Below, in pieces: positions 53,155 through 61,964 of a DNA stretch of 64,000 nucleotides. The DNA is from Oleiagrimonas sp963821885 (GTDB lineage: Bacteria > Pseudomonadota > Gammaproteobacteria > Xanthomonadales > Rhodanobacteraceae): contig CAWGFN010000002.1 in assembly GCA_963821885.1 (NCBI GenBank), positions 124,001-188,000 of the forward strand. The letters run 5' to 3'. A model generated the notes under the pieces. The model had not been told where the DNA came from. It worked only from the letters and a program-made list of their open reading frames with translations, and made no database searches. The translations under genes were made by a program, and so were the position numbers. Numbering within the stretch: position 1 is the first letter of the stretch; each line of letters opens with the position of its first letter.

Positions 53155-53187
53155 CGCAAGGCGGCGGCAAGTTCCCGCCGCCTTGCG
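53155..53187. terminator. Strong GC hairpin just after the glycine-zipper gene
   Basis: A perfect 13-bp stem CGCAAGGCGGCGG / CCGCCGCCTTGCG with a 7-base loop starts 6 bases beyond the stop codon. It has no T-tract, so it may protect the 3' end ahead of the true terminator. Confidence 0.55.
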
Positions 53188-53192
53188 CGAGG

Positions 53193-53744
53193 TCAGCCGG
53201 CCGGACGCACGCGGCCGTCGTCCACCCACACCCGCATGCGGCGGCCCGGATCGTGATTCATGCGGGCGCTGAAGAAGCGGCCGCGGAACCGGTAGTCGAC
53301 GTCATAGCCGACCACGCGGCGGCCGACCCGCACCGGACGCATGTCGCAACGACGCTGGTACACCGTACGGTAGTCGCCGCGACGATCGCCGGAGGCGGCG
53401 ACGCGGTTGCCGATCGCGCCACCCAGCACCGCGCCGGCCACGGTGGCCGCGGCGCGGCCGTCACCCTTGCCCAGGGTGTTGCCCAGCACGCCGCCGAGCA
53501 CGGCGCCGAGCACGGTGCCGGCGGCGCGGTCGGGGCCGCGCACCTCGCGCTCGCCGACCGGATAGCTGCGGCACTCGCGACGCGGCGCGTACGCCGGGCG
53601 GAAAATCGGCCGCACCGAAGTGACCCGCGCGAAGGCCGTGTAGCCGTCGTGCCCGCCACGGGCCCACGGCGGATCGGCCAGGGCGGTGCCGCTGGCGGCG
53701 AGGGTGGCCACGAGAGTCAGGGTGATGGCGAGTCGATTTTTCAT
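53193..53744 (-). CDS. Glycine-zipper 2TM-domain envelope protein
   Basis: A 183-residue exported protein. A signal peptide (1-23, ending ALA) is followed by an Arg/Tyr-rich region. The double glycine-zipper (about 77-116) has alternating GxxxG steps, GAVLGGVLGNTLG and AGAVLGGAIGN. The C-terminus is basic (GYDVDYRFRGRFF). Proteins of this class (SlyB / Rickettsia 17 kDa-like) sit in the outer membrane, but no lipobox Cys is seen here. AGGAG lies seven bases before the ATG. A terminator follows, so it is a single-gene unit. Confidence 0.85.
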   Translation of the reverse strand: MKNRLAITLTLVATLAASGTALADPPWARGGHDGYTAFARVTSVRPIFRPAYAPRRECRSYPVGEREVRGPDRAAGTVLGAVLGGVLGNTLGKGDGRAAATVAGAVLGGAIGNRVAASGDRRGDYRTVYQRRCDMRPVRVGRRVVGYDVDYRFRGRFFSARMNHDPGRRMRVWVDDGRVRPAG

Positions 53745-54025
53745 GACACAGCTCCTTTCTGGGTTGTGCGACTGCCATTCTCCAAGGGCGCCTTGAATTG
53801 CCTCTTAACCGCAAAACCGCCCCTGTCAACCGATCCGGCCGCCATCCGTTCGATCGGCCACTTGACCCGGCGACGCAAAACCGCAAGGCTTGTCGTCCCC
53901 GCCATGACCGCCCGCCTGCGCACCGCGTCCGGCGGCCAGCGTTCCCCAGCGGACGACCATGACGGCCTCTTCGAGTGCCCCGGTACTTTCCCGGGCACCG
54001 ACTTCAATGCGAAGGGAGGCAGGTC

Positions 54026-56077
54026 ATGTCCACATCTCCGGAAAACATCCGCAACATCGCCCTGGCCGGCCACGCCGGCGCCGGCAAAACCACCCTGTTT
54101 GAAGCCCTGCTTCTGGCCGGCGCGGCGATATCCTCGGCAGGCACCGTCGAACGCGGCGACACCGTGTCCGACTTCGACGCGCTCGAACGCGAGCAACAGC
54201 ATTCCATCGACAGCGCGCTGGCCAGTCTCGACCTCGATGACTGCCGCATCCAGCTGATCGACACCCCCGGCTACGCCGATTTCCGCGGGCCGACCCTGTC
54301 GGCGATGAACGCGGTCGAGACCCTGGCCGTGGTGGTCGACGCCGCGGCCGGCATCGAGCACGGCACGCGCCGGATGATGGAACAGGGCGGCCAGAGGCGG
54401 TTGGCGCGGCTGCTGGTGGTCAACGGCATCGACCGCGTCGACGGCCATGCCCTGCAGGCGCTGGTCGACCAGCTGCGCGAGCAGTTCGGCCCCGAATGCC
54501 TGCCGGTGAACCTGCCCGCCGACGGCGGCAACCGCGTGCTCGACTGTTTTTTCCACGACCAGGGCGAGACCGACTTTTCATCGCTGGGCGATGCCCACCG
54601 GCAGATCCTCGACCAGGTGGTGGAGATCAACGAAAAGGTCATGGAGCATTACCTGGAGACCGGCGAGGGTGCACTGGGTCGCGAGGAACTGCACGACGCC
54701 TTCGAGCAATGCCTGCGCGAGGCCCACCTGGTGCCGATCTGCTTCGTGTCCGCGCGCACCGGCGTGGGCGTGGGCGAACTGCTGGACCTGGCCCGGCGCC
54801 TGCTGCCCAGCCCCGCCGAGGGCAATCCGCCACCGTTCGTGCGCATGCAGGACGGACTCGCCGAGCCGGTCGAGGTACGGCCCGACCCGAACAGTCACGT
54901 GCTCGCCGACGTGTTCAAGATCCTCAACGACCCGTTCGTCGGCAAGCTCAGCGTGTTCCGCGTTCACCAGGGCACGGTGAGGCGCGATTCGCAGCTGTTC
55001 GTCGACGACGGTCGCAAGCCGTTCAAGGTCGGCCACCTGTTCCGCCTGCAGGGCAAGGAGCACGTGGAGATCGACTCGGCCGGCCCCGGCGAGATCGCCG
55101 CGGTGGCCAAGGTGGACGAGATCCATTTCGACGCGGTGCTGCACGACGCGCACGCCGACGACCACATCCGGCTGGCCCCGCTGGACCTGCCGCAATCGAT
55201 GTTCGCCCTGGCGCTGGAGCCGGCGCACAAGGGACAGGAGCAGAAGCTCTCGCAGGCGCTGGCCCGCCTGTGCGAGGAAGACCCCTGCCTGCGCGTGGAA
55301 CACCACAAGGAACTCAACGAGACCGTGCTGCGTGGCCTGGGCGACGTGCACCTGAGGACCGCCATCGCGCGCATGAAACAGCGCTACGGCGTGGAAGTGA
55401 AGACGCACCCCCCGCGCATCGCCTACCGCGAAACCATCGGCGCCCCGGCCGAGGGCCACCACCGGCACAAGAAGCAGACCGGTGGCGCCGGACAGTTCGG
55501 CGAGGTGTTCCTGCGCGTGGAGCCGCTCGAACGCGGCGCCGGTTTCGAGTTCGTCGACCGGATCAAGGGCGGCACCATCCCCGGCTCCTTCCTGCCGGCC
55601 ATCGAGAAGGGCGTGCTGCAGGCGATGGAAACGGGCGCGGTGGCCGGCTATCCGATGCAGGACGTGCGCGTGATCGTCCACGATGGCAAGCATCACGCGG
55701 TCGACTCCAAGGAAATCGCCTTCGTCACCGCGGGCCGCAAGGCGTTCCTGGACGCGGTGGCCCGGGCCGCACCGCTGGTGCTCGAGCCGATCGTCGACAT
55801 CGAGGTGTCCATTCCCGAGGCCGCCGTCGGCGACGTGACCGGATCACTGGCCACACGGCGCGCGCGCATCATGGGCACCGATGCCCTGCGCGGCGGCGAT
55901 CTTGTGATCAAGGCCCAGGTGCCGCTGGCCGAACTGACGGACTACCAGACCGAACTGAAATCCATGACCGGCGGCCAGGGCCGCTACAGCATGGAGATGA
56001 GCCACTACGAGCCGGTGCCCACCGCGGTGCAGAAGCGCCTGGCGGACGCCTGGCATCCGCAGGCCGAGGCCGTATGA
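54026..56077 (+). CDS. Elongation factor G-like GTPase (EF-G paralogue)
   Basis: A 683-residue translational GTPase with all EF-G domains. G1 is GHAGAGKTT (15-23) instead of AHIDAGKTT, G3 is DTPGYADF (79-86) instead of DTPGHVDF, so the catalytic His is replaced by Tyr. G4 is NGID (133-136) instead of NKMD. These changes mark the 'EF-G-like' paralogues of uncertain role, not the housekeeping fusA, which normally sits with rpsL, rpsG and tuf. Domain IV (EGHHRHKKQTGGAGQFGEV) is well kept, so it probably binds ribosomes. AGGGAGG before the ATG decides the start. Confidence 0.88.
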   Translation: MSTSPENIRNIALAGHAGAGKTTLFEALLLAGAAISSAGTVERGDTVSDFDALEREQQHSIDSALASLDLDDCRIQLIDTPGYADFRGPTLSAMNAVETLAVVVDAAAGIEHGTRRMMEQGGQRRLARLLVVNGIDRVDGHALQALVDQLREQFGPECLPVNLPADGGNRVLDCFFHDQGETDFSSLGDAHRQILDQVVEINEKVMEHYLETGEGALGREELHDAFEQCLREAHLVPICFVSARTGVGVGELLDLARRLLPSPAEGNPPPFVRMQDGLAEPVEVRPDPNSHVLADVFKILNDPFVGKLSVFRVHQGTVRRDSQLFVDDGRKPFKVGHLFRLQGKEHVEIDSAGPGEIAAVAKVDEIHFDAVLHDAHADDHIRLAPLDLPQSMFALALEPAHKGQEQKLSQALARLCEEDPCLRVEHHKELNETVLRGLGDVHLRTAIARMKQRYGVEVKTHPPRIAYRETIGAPAEGHHRHKKQTGGAGQFGEVFLRVEPLERGAGFEFVDRIKGGTIPGSFLPAIEKGVLQAMETGAVAGYPMQDVRVIVHDGKHHAVDSKEIAFVTAGRKAFLDAVARAAPLVLEPIVDIEVSIPEAAVGDVTGSLATRRARIMGTDALRGGDLVIKAQVPLAELTDYQTELKSMTGGQGRYSMEMSHYEPVPTAVQKRLADAWHPQAEAV

Positions 56078-56124
56078 CCCTTGCGCGCGGAATCCCGCCT
56101 GCAATACACCGAAGGAGCACAGTC

Positions 56125-56472
56125 ATGACACGACGTTCGATTCGATTCGCCCTGCTGCTGGGCGGCCTGCTGGCCGCGCCCGTGCTGCTGGCCGCGCCAC
56201 AACAGGACCAGAGCATGCCACCGGCGCAGATGAAACCCGCCGGACAGCAGGACAAACCGATGCCCGCCATGCGGAATCGCATGAAGTCGCAGATGATGGG
56301 CCGGCACCATATGCCCGGCACCGTGACCGCGGTCGACCATGCGACCGGCATCGTCAAGGTCGATTCCCTGGGCATGCCGCTGGTGGTGCATTTCCCGCCG
56401 CCGACCATCAAGGACCTGAAGGTCGGCGACAAGATCAGCCTGCTTCTGGGCTACCGCGTGCGGATGCGCTGA
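56125..56472 (+). CDS. Small secreted protein with metal-binding-like Met/Arg segment
   Basis: A 115-residue exported protein. A signal peptide (1-21, ending LLAA) precedes a low-complexity stretch with many Met and Gln (MRNRMKSQMMGRHHMPG). A compact C-terminal beta domain (GTVTAVDHATGIVKVDSLG, then LKVGDKISLLLGYRVRMR) resembles the CusF-like / copper-binding OB fold. That fold is inferred from the VTAVDxxTGxVxV and LKVGDKI pattern. GGAG lies seven bases before the ATG. It follows the EF-G-like gene by 47 bases and may be co-transcribed. Confidence 0.68.
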   Translation: MTRRSIRFALLLGGLLAAPVLLAAPQQDQSMPPAQMKPAGQQDKPMPAMRNRMKSQMMGRHHMPGTVTAVDHATGIVKVDSLGMPLVVHFPPPTIKDLKVGDKISLLLGYRVRMR

Positions 56473-56615
56473 CGGCATCCCCGGTACGCGAAAGTAACGG
56501 TAGCAAGTGCGCCACGGCCCGCGGCGCACGCGCCGTGGTGCGCGTCATGGCTTGCGGGTAGGATGCCCGGGCGCAAGCATGCGCGCCCAACTTCAGGACA
56601 AGGAGAGGAACAACG

Positions 56616-57026
56616 ATGAAACGTTTCAGCATGATCGTATTGGCGGGCCTGGCCGTGATCGCGCTCGCCGCCTGCACCCGCGAGGCGCTGGTCCCGGCAC
56701 AGCCCGTGGCGATCCCGCAGGGCGTCGCGCAGCCCCAGGTCAAGCGGGCCATCGAAAATGCGCTCGACAGCCGCGGCTGGACCATCGACAAGGAACAGGA
56801 CGGCAACATCCTCTCCACGCTCCACTTGCGCGACCACACGGCCACCATCCGCATCACCTACGATGCGCAGTTCGTGCACATCGCCTACGTCAGCAGCACC
56901 AACCTGGAATACAGCCAGCGCGGAAGCACGCGCTACATCCACCGCAACTACAACGGGTGGGTCTCGTTCCTGGAGCAGGACATCAAGCGCAACCTGCAAA
57001 ACGCCACCGTGACCAGCGGTCACTGA
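56616..57026 (+). CDS. Small lipoprotein, function unknown
   Basis: A 136-residue lipoprotein precursor. The lipobox LAAC is at 17-20, with Thr at +2, which fits outer-membrane sorting. The mature part has a helix (AIENALDSRGWTIDKEQDG) followed by beta strands (ILSTLHLRDHTATIRITYDAQFVHIAYV), a fold like small envelope domains. AAGGAGAGG precedes the ATG. A strong terminator follows 7 bases after the stop. No family was recognised beyond 'hypothetical lipoprotein'. Confidence 0.78.
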   Translation: MKRFSMIVLAGLAVIALAACTREALVPAQPVAIPQGVAQPQVKRAIENALDSRGWTIDKEQDGNILSTLHLRDHTATIRITYDAQFVHIAYVSSTNLEYSQRGSTRYIHRNYNGWVSFLEQDIKRNLQNATVTSGH

Positions 57027-57032
57027 GCGATC

Positions 57033-57066
57033 CCGACGGATGCGGGTCATCCGCATCCGTCGGTTT
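57033..57066. terminator. Terminator between the convergent lipoprotein and greB genes
   Basis: A perfect 13-bp stem CCGACGGATGCGG / CCGCATCCGTCGG with a 5-base loop, followed by TTT on the plus strand. Confidence 0.82.
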
Positions 57067-57086
57067 GCGCGGCATCACCGACGTGT

Positions 57087-57596
57087 TCAGCCGGCTGTCG
57101 AGTCGTCGTAGCGGATGGCCAGCAGCTCGACGTTCAGGTCGCCGGCCGGCCGCTTCCACACCACCTCGTCGCCGACCCGGGCGCCCAGCAGGGCGCGCGC
57201 CAGCGGCGAGACGTAGCTGATCCTGCCCTGCTCGGCGTCCGCTTCGTCCTCGCCGACGATGCGAAATTCATGCTCGCCGTCCGCGTCGGCCACCTCGACA
57301 GTGGCGCCGAACGCCACGCGATCGCGCGGCTGCTGCGCCGGGTCGACCAGGCGCGCGCTGCCCACGCGGGCTTCCAGCCAGCGCAAGTCACGCCTGAGCA
57401 TGCGCAACGCGTCGGCGGCCTCGATGTCGTCGCCGGCCGCCGCCAGCGCCTGCTTGCGCTGGTTCGCCTCCGCCAGGCGCTGGCGCAGCTGGGCCAGACC
57501 CGCTGGGGTGACGTAGTTGGCGTGCGGACTGATCGGCCGATCCGGCAGCTCGCTGCCGGACGCGGAGTCCGATTCCTTGACGAATGCGCGGCTCAT
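57087..57596 (-). CDS. greB: GreA/GreB-family transcription cleavage factor
   Basis: A 169-residue factor with an N-terminal coiled coil (LAQLRQRLAEANQRKQAL, then LRMLRRDLRWLEARV) and a C-terminal FKBP-like domain (FRIVGEDEADAEQGRISYVSP). The start MSRAFVKESD and NYVTPAGLAQL match the GreB-like branch rather than GreA. It rescues backtracked RNA polymerase by stimulating transcript cleavage. The acidic tip residues (DDIEAADAL) are present between the helices. Upstream on the same strand, 48 bases away, is the SET-domain gene. Confidence 0.88.
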   Translation of the reverse strand: MSRAFVKESDSASGSELPDRPISPHANYVTPAGLAQLRQRLAEANQRKQALAAAGDDIEAADALRMLRRDLRWLEARVGSARLVDPAQQPRDRVAFGATVEVADADGEHEFRIVGEDEADAEQGRISYVSPLARALLGARVGDEVVWKRPAGDLNVELLAIRYDDSTAG

Positions 57597-57644
57597 GCTT
57601 CCCAGATGACGCCGCGCGAAACGGAATTCAAGCCGCCGCTGGGC

Positions 57645-58112
57645 TCAGCTCTTGGGCTGAAGGAGTGTCCCGGTGCACTTGGGCGAGCCGCAGCGGCAGG
57701 CCCACAGCTTCTTCATCTTCGCCGTGTGCGGCACGTCCAGCACGATGCCGTAGTTGTAGGTCAGCTCCTCGCCCGGGGCGATGTCGCGGATGGCCTGGAT
57801 CAGCACCTTGTCGTGACGCGGATCGCCGTCGTCGTCCTCCTCGATCACGGCCTCGCAATTGGGGTCGCAGCTGTGGTTGATCCAGCGCGCCGAGTTGCCG
57901 CCGACGTTGGCGTCGACGATGTAGGTGTCGTTGAGGGTGAACAGGAAGGTATGCCCGGTGTCGGCGCCGTCGCCGTATTCGCGATCGGCCTGCTTGTGGG
58001 TGATCAGGCGGCCCTTGTACTGGATGACCGGGTCGCCCTTGGCAATCGATGCGAGAGCGAAGACACCATTGCCGTGGATCGGCGAACGGCGGGCGGCGAT
58101 GCGTCGGGACAT
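57645..58112 (-). CDS. SET-domain protein lysine methyltransferase
   Basis: A 155-residue SET-domain protein, a fold best known from eukaryotic histone methyltransferases but scattered through bacteria. SAM-binding GNGVFA is at 14-19, the catalytic NHSCDPNC core at 79-86, and ELTYNYG with the active Tyr at 116-122. A post-SET zinc site CRCGSPKC is at 139-146, so the enzyme is complete. The substrate is unknown; a histone-like, ribosomal or transcription protein is possible. MSRRIAARRS was chosen as start; an ATG 25 codons upstream is unlikely. Confidence 0.87.
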   Translation of the reverse strand: MSRRIAARRSPIHGNGVFALASIAKGDPVIQYKGRLITHKQADREYGDGADTGHTFLFTLNDTYIVDANVGGNSARWINHSCDPNCEAVIEEDDDGDPRHDKVLIQAIRDIAPGEELTYNYGIVLDVPHTAKMKKLWACRCGSPKCTGTLLQPKS

Positions 58113-58240
58113 GAAGGCGCTCTTGGAGACAAAGGACGCATCATGCCCGGACCCGGTGCAAATGCAAGCGCACGCGGCGGGTGGCAAGGATGCCCGGCAG
58201 CGTTAGAATCGAAATTCGAACATTCGTTTGGAGGCTGGGC

Positions 58241-58714
58241 ATGAAACGCGTTCACGGTGTGTGGCTGCTGGTGGCAATGACCGGACTGCTGGCCGCATGC
58301 GGCCCCGCGCGCAAGAGCGTGTTCCCCCCGCTGGTCAGCGTGCAGCAGCTGCAGGTGGGCGCGGACGGCGCCTGGAACATGCAGGTGCGCATCCAGAACA
58401 ACAGCTACACCGGCGTGAAGTTCACCGCCATGCAGCTGGACATGCAGCTCGCCGGCGCGCCGGCCGGGCATATCCAGGCCGCCATCGACCTCGACATCCC
58501 GGCGCTGTCGGTGGACATCGCCAACGTGCGGATCATGCCCTCGGCGGGCGCGACCCGCCGACTCGCCGACGGCGGCGCATCGGTGCCCTACCGGCTCGTC
58601 GGCACCCTCGGTGGCACGCCCGGGCAGGGCGGAAACAGCCGCCAGTTCAAGGTCGACAGCGGCGCCGAGCACACCCTCTCGCCCACCCCCGGCCTGCCCG
58701 GCACCTGGCGCTGA
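58241..58714 (+). CDS. LEA type 2 (WHy)-domain lipoprotein
   Basis: A 157-residue lipoprotein. Lipobox LAAC lies at 17-20. The mature domain (VSVQQLQVGADGAWNMQVRIQNNSYTGV, cut here) has the pattern of LEA type 2 domains, in which beta strands alternate with N-N-S turns (IQNNSYTGVKFTAMQLDMQL). These proteins are linked to desiccation or envelope stress in bacteria, but function is unproven. GGAGG precedes the ATG. Divergent from the SET gene and followed 30 bases later by the acyl-CoA dehydrogenase. Confidence 0.75.
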   Translation: MKRVHGVWLLVAMTGLLAACGPARKSVFPPLVSVQQLQVGADGAWNMQVRIQNNSYTGVKFTAMQLDMQLAGAPAGHIQAAIDLDIPALSVDIANVRIMPSAGATRRLADGGASVPYRLVGTLGGTPGQGGNSRQFKVDSGAEHTLSPTPGLPGTWR

Positions 58715-58744
58715 CCGCCTGCGTCCTTTCCCCAAGGAGTTCCC

Positions 58745-60520
58745 ATGACCCTGTACGCCGCCCCGCTCGATGACATGCGATTTGCCTGCTACGACCTGCT
58801 TGGCGCCGACGCCAAGTTGGCCGCGCTGCCCGGCGGCGAGGCCCTGGGCCGCGAATTGATCGATGCCGTGCTCAACGAGGCCGCGCGCTTCAACGAGCAG
58901 GTGCTGGCGCCGCTGAACCAGAGCGGCGACGCCGAAGGCTGCCATTACGACAAGGGCACCGCCACGGTGACCACGCCGAAGGGCTTCAAGGAGGCCTACA
59001 AGCAGTACGTCGACGGTGGCTGGGCCGGCCTGACCGCGCCGGAGGATGCCGGCGGCCAGGGCCTGCCCCACACCATTGGCCTGCTGGTGAAGGAGATGAT
59101 CGACTCGGCCAACCTGGCCTGGGGCACCTACCCGCTGCTCTCGCAGGGCGCCACCGACGCGCTGCTGGCACACGGCGAGGACTGGCAGCGCGAGGTGTTC
59201 CTCAAGCCCATCGTCGCCGGCCAGTGGACCGGCACCATGTGCCTGACCGAACCGCAGGCCGGCTCGGACCTGGGCCTGCTCAAGACCCGCGCCGAGCCCG
59301 CTGGCGACGACAGCTACCGCATCACCGGCACCAAGATCTTCATCACCGCCGGCGAGCACGACTTCACCGACAACATCGTGCACCTGGTGCTGGCGCGCCT
59401 GCCCGACGCCCCGGCCGGCAGCCGCGGCATCTCGATGTTCATCGTGCCCCGGTTCAAGGTGGCCCGCGACGGCACGGTCGGCGAGCGCAACGCGGTCAGC
59501 GCCGGCGCCATCGAGCACAAGATGGGACTGAAGGGCTCGGCCACCTGCGTGATGAACTTCGACGGCGCCGAGGGTTACCTGATCGGCCAGCCGCACAAGG
59601 GCCTGATGGCCATGTTCACCATGATGAACGCGGCGCGCCTGGCGGTCGGCGTGCAGGGCCTGGCGCTGATCGAGCGCGCCTACCAGAACAGCCTGGCGTA
59701 CTGTCGCGAGCGCTTGCAGATGCGCGCGCTGTCGGGCCCGGTGCAGCCGGACAAGGCGGCCGACCCGATCATCGTGCACCCGGACGTGCGCCGCATGCTG
59801 CTGACCCAGCGCGCCTTCGCCGAGGGTGGCCGCGCGCTGGCGCTGTACGCCGCCCTGCAAAGCGACATCGAGGAACGCAGCAGCGACGCCGACGAACGCC
59901 AGCGGGCCGGCGAGACGCTGGGCTTCCTGATTCCCATCTGCAAGGCCCTGCTGACCGAGGCCGCCGTGGAGTGCACCTATCACGCCCTGCAGACCTACGG
60001 CGGGCACGGCTACATCGCCGAACACGGCATGGAGCAGTTCGCCCGCGACGCGCGCATCACCACCCTGTACGAGGGCACCACCGGCATCCAGGCGCTGGAC
60101 CTGCTGGGACGCAAGGTGATGCAGCTCCAGGGCGCGGGCCTCAAGCACGTGCTGGGCGACATCGCCACGTTCTGCCAGGCGCATGCCGGCGACGAAGCGA
60201 TGGGCGAGTTCATCGGCCCGCTGGCGGTGCACGCCAAGACCTGGAGCGACCTCACCCAGGAACTGGGCAAACTGGCCGGCGACAACCCGGACGAGATCGG
60301 CGCGGCGGCCGTCGACTACCTGTTCTATTCCGGCTACATCGTGCTGGCCTGGCTATGGGCACGCAGCGTGGCGATCCTGCCCGACTGCGCGCTGGGCGAT
60401 GCCGCACGGCAGGCCAAGCGCGACACCGCGCGGTTCTACTTCCAGCGCATCCTGCCGCGCACCCACACCCACCTGGCGGCCATGCGCAGCGGCCTGGCCG
60501 GATTGCCCGAGGTGCATTGA
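58745..60520 (+). CDS. Acyl-CoA dehydrogenase, large (DmdC-like) type
   Basis: A 591-residue FAD-dependent dehydrogenase. The conserved FAD motif MCLTEPQAGSDLG comes near 165, and the catalytic Glu443 lies in YEGTTGIQALDLLGRK. An extra C-terminal acyl-CoA_dh_C domain of about 130 residues (FYFQRILPRTHTH at the end) is typical of the DmdC / AidB-like long subgroup. It oxidises acyl-CoA to enoyl-CoA; the substrate may be a medium- or long-chain or branched acyl-CoA. AAGGAG lies six bases before the ATG. No etfAB in this window. Confidence 0.92.
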   Translation: MTLYAAPLDDMRFACYDLLGADAKLAALPGGEALGRELIDAVLNEAARFNEQVLAPLNQSGDAEGCHYDKGTATVTTPKGFKEAYKQYVDGGWAGLTAPEDAGGQGLPHTIGLLVKEMIDSANLAWGTYPLLSQGATDALLAHGEDWQREVFLKPIVAGQWTGTMCLTEPQAGSDLGLLKTRAEPAGDDSYRITGTKIFITAGEHDFTDNIVHLVLARLPDAPAGSRGISMFIVPRFKVARDGTVGERNAVSAGAIEHKMGLKGSATCVMNFDGAEGYLIGQPHKGLMAMFTMMNAARLAVGVQGLALIERAYQNSLAYCRERLQMRALSGPVQPDKAADPIIVHPDVRRMLLTQRAFAEGGRALALYAALQSDIEERSSDADERQRAGETLGFLIPICKALLTEAAVECTYHALQTYGGHGYIAEHGMEQFARDARITTLYEGTTGIQALDLLGRKVMQLQGAGLKHVLGDIATFCQAHAGDEAMGEFIGPLAVHAKTWSDLTQELGKLAGDNPDEIGAAAVDYLFYSGYIVLAWLWARSVAILPDCALGDAARQAKRDTARFYFQRILPRTHTHLAAMRSGLAGLPEVH

Positions 60521-60530
60521 ACACGATGGC

Positions 60531-60554
60531 CCCGCGATACACGTGCATCGCGGG
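60531..60554. terminator. Hairpin between the dehydrogenase and GNAT genes
   Basis: CCCGCGAT / ATCGCGGG is a perfect 8-bp stem with an 8-base loop. It lacks a T-tract, so partial termination or mRNA protection is as likely. Confidence 0.45.
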
Positions 60555-60602
60555 GCGTCCTCGGTGTACAACAGTCTCCCGGCCATTCCACCCGGACCCG
60601 AC

Positions 60603-61082
60603 ATGAGCGATTCCGAGTTCCTGATCCGCCTGGCCAGTCCCGACGACGACGATTTCATCGTCGGCCTGGTGCCCCGCTTCGTCGATTTTCCGCTGCCACC
60701 GTGGCGACGACGCAACGAGTGCATCGAGGGGATCCGCAGGGACCTGGGCAACCACCTGGAGGATTCGCCGGCCAACAGCTTCATGTTCGTGGCCGAGGAT
60801 CGTGACGATGGCCACCGGCTGGGCTTCGTGCACCTGCAGAAGGTGCAGGACTTCTTCAACGGACGCACCAACTGCCACATCTCTGACCTGGCGGTCGCGC
60901 CCGGCCAGGATGGGCGGGGCATCGGCCGCGCCCTGCTCGAGCACAGCCGCGAATGGGCACAGGAACACCACTGCCACATCCTCACGCTGGCCGTGTTCCC
61001 CGGCAATGAGCGCGCGCGCAAGATCTACGAGTCGGCAGGGTTCGGCGTCGACCTGGTGCGCATGGCCCTGCCGCTGCCCTGA
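60603..61082 (+). CDS. GNAT-family N-acetyltransferase
   Basis: A 159-residue acetyltransferase. The acetyl-CoA loop is visible as VAPGQDGRGIGRALLEH (the R/Q-x-x-G-x-G/A core), followed by AVFPGNERARKIYESAGF, the typical motif B. The N-terminus (LIRLASPDDDDFIVGLV) is the usual first strand and helix. The substrate is not predictable. It lies downstream of the acyl-CoA dehydrogenase with its own weak start and is followed by a bidirectional terminator. Confidence 0.88.
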   Translation: MSDSEFLIRLASPDDDDFIVGLVPRFVDFPLPPWRRRNECIEGIRRDLGNHLEDSPANSFMFVAEDRDDGHRLGFVHLQKVQDFFNGRTNCHISDLAVAPGQDGRGIGRALLEHSREWAQEHHCHILTLAVFPGNERARKIYESAGFGVDLVRMALPLP

Positions 61083-61102
61083 GACTTCCGGGCGGGCATA
61101 AA

Positions 61103-61132
61103 AAAACGCCCACCCTCGCGGGCAGGCGTTTT
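61103..61132. terminator. Bidirectional intrinsic terminator between convergent GNAT and SapC genes
   Basis: AAAACGCC / GGCGTTTT arms with a 14-base loop. A-rich on the left and T-rich on the right, so each strand has a short T-tract. Confidence 0.85.
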
Positions 61133-61154
61133 CGTGGCACTCCGACGTCGTCGA

Positions 61155-61964
61155 TCAGGCGTCGTCGCCGGCCTCCATGAGGGCCTTCATCTTGGTCTCG
61201 AACTCCTCGCGCTCTTCCGGCGTGAAGCGCTCGTGCATGCGCTCGATCAGATGGTCCAGGTTGGACAGCGAGAACAGGTGGGCGTAGATCCAGGTCAGGG
61301 TGCCGTCCTGCATCAGGTCATGCAGGGTCTGCGCGTCGAGCTTGCGCAGGCGCTCCTCGTCGATCACGTACAGGCCATTGAGCACCGCGTCCTTGCCCGG
61401 CATGCGCACCTCGATGTTGCGCGCCACCAGCAGGTCCAGCTTGCGCAGGGTATCCATGAACTGCTGGGTGCGACCGATGTGCTGCTGGAACTCGCTGAGG
61501 AAGCCGACGGCCTGCTTCAGGACCTCGGTATCGGAACCGTCCTCGTTGAACAGCGGCTCGCCTTCCTCGGTGCTGAAGCCTTCATAGGCCTCGTCCAGGA
61601 ACACGGCGAAGTTGTCGCGGTTCTCGGCACCTTCCGGACGCTCGGCGAGCACGAACGGATAGCGGCGCACGAAGGCGGGAATATAGTGCCCCGGCGCCCA
61701 CTTGCCCTCGTCTTCGAGCAGCAGGTTCTCGTTCTGGCGCACGCCCAGCAGGGCGATGGGATTGAGCTGCTCGACGCTCTCGCCGGCGAACAGGATCGGG
61801 AAACTGTGCGCGGCCAGCGGGAACTCGACGCACGCCAGCGGGGTGGAGTGCGCCTTGGCGCTGAAGGCCAGGTTCAGGGTCCGCTTGAGCCGCAGGTCCT
61901 TGTGGGACTCGCGGTTGAGCGGCACGGGACGCTCATAGAAAAGGACTTCGCTCACGTTGATCAT
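61155..61964 (-). CDS. SapC-family protein
   Basis: A 269-residue soluble protein that matches the SapC family named after a Campylobacter surface-array gene. The opening EVLFYERPVPLNRESHKDLRL, HSFPILFA and the middle GHYIPAFVRRYPFVLAE segment are conserved features. The family's biochemical role is unclear. The ATG at 61964 directly follows GAGGA with no spacing. A GTG three codons in (61955) has GAGGA at nine bases and may be the real start. Divergent from the HNH gene. Confidence 0.87.
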   Translation of the reverse strand: MINVSEVLFYERPVPLNRESHKDLRLKRTLNLAFSAKAHSTPLACVEFPLAAHSFPILFAGESVEQLNPIALLGVRQNENLLLEDEGKWAPGHYIPAFVRRYPFVLAERPEGAENRDNFAVFLDEAYEGFSTEEGEPLFNEDGSDTEVLKQAVGFLSEFQQHIGRTQQFMDTLRKLDLLVARNIEVRMPGKDAVLNGLYVIDEERLRKLDAQTLHDLMQDGTLTWIYAHLFSLSNLDHLIERMHERFTPEEREEFETKMKALMEAGDDA

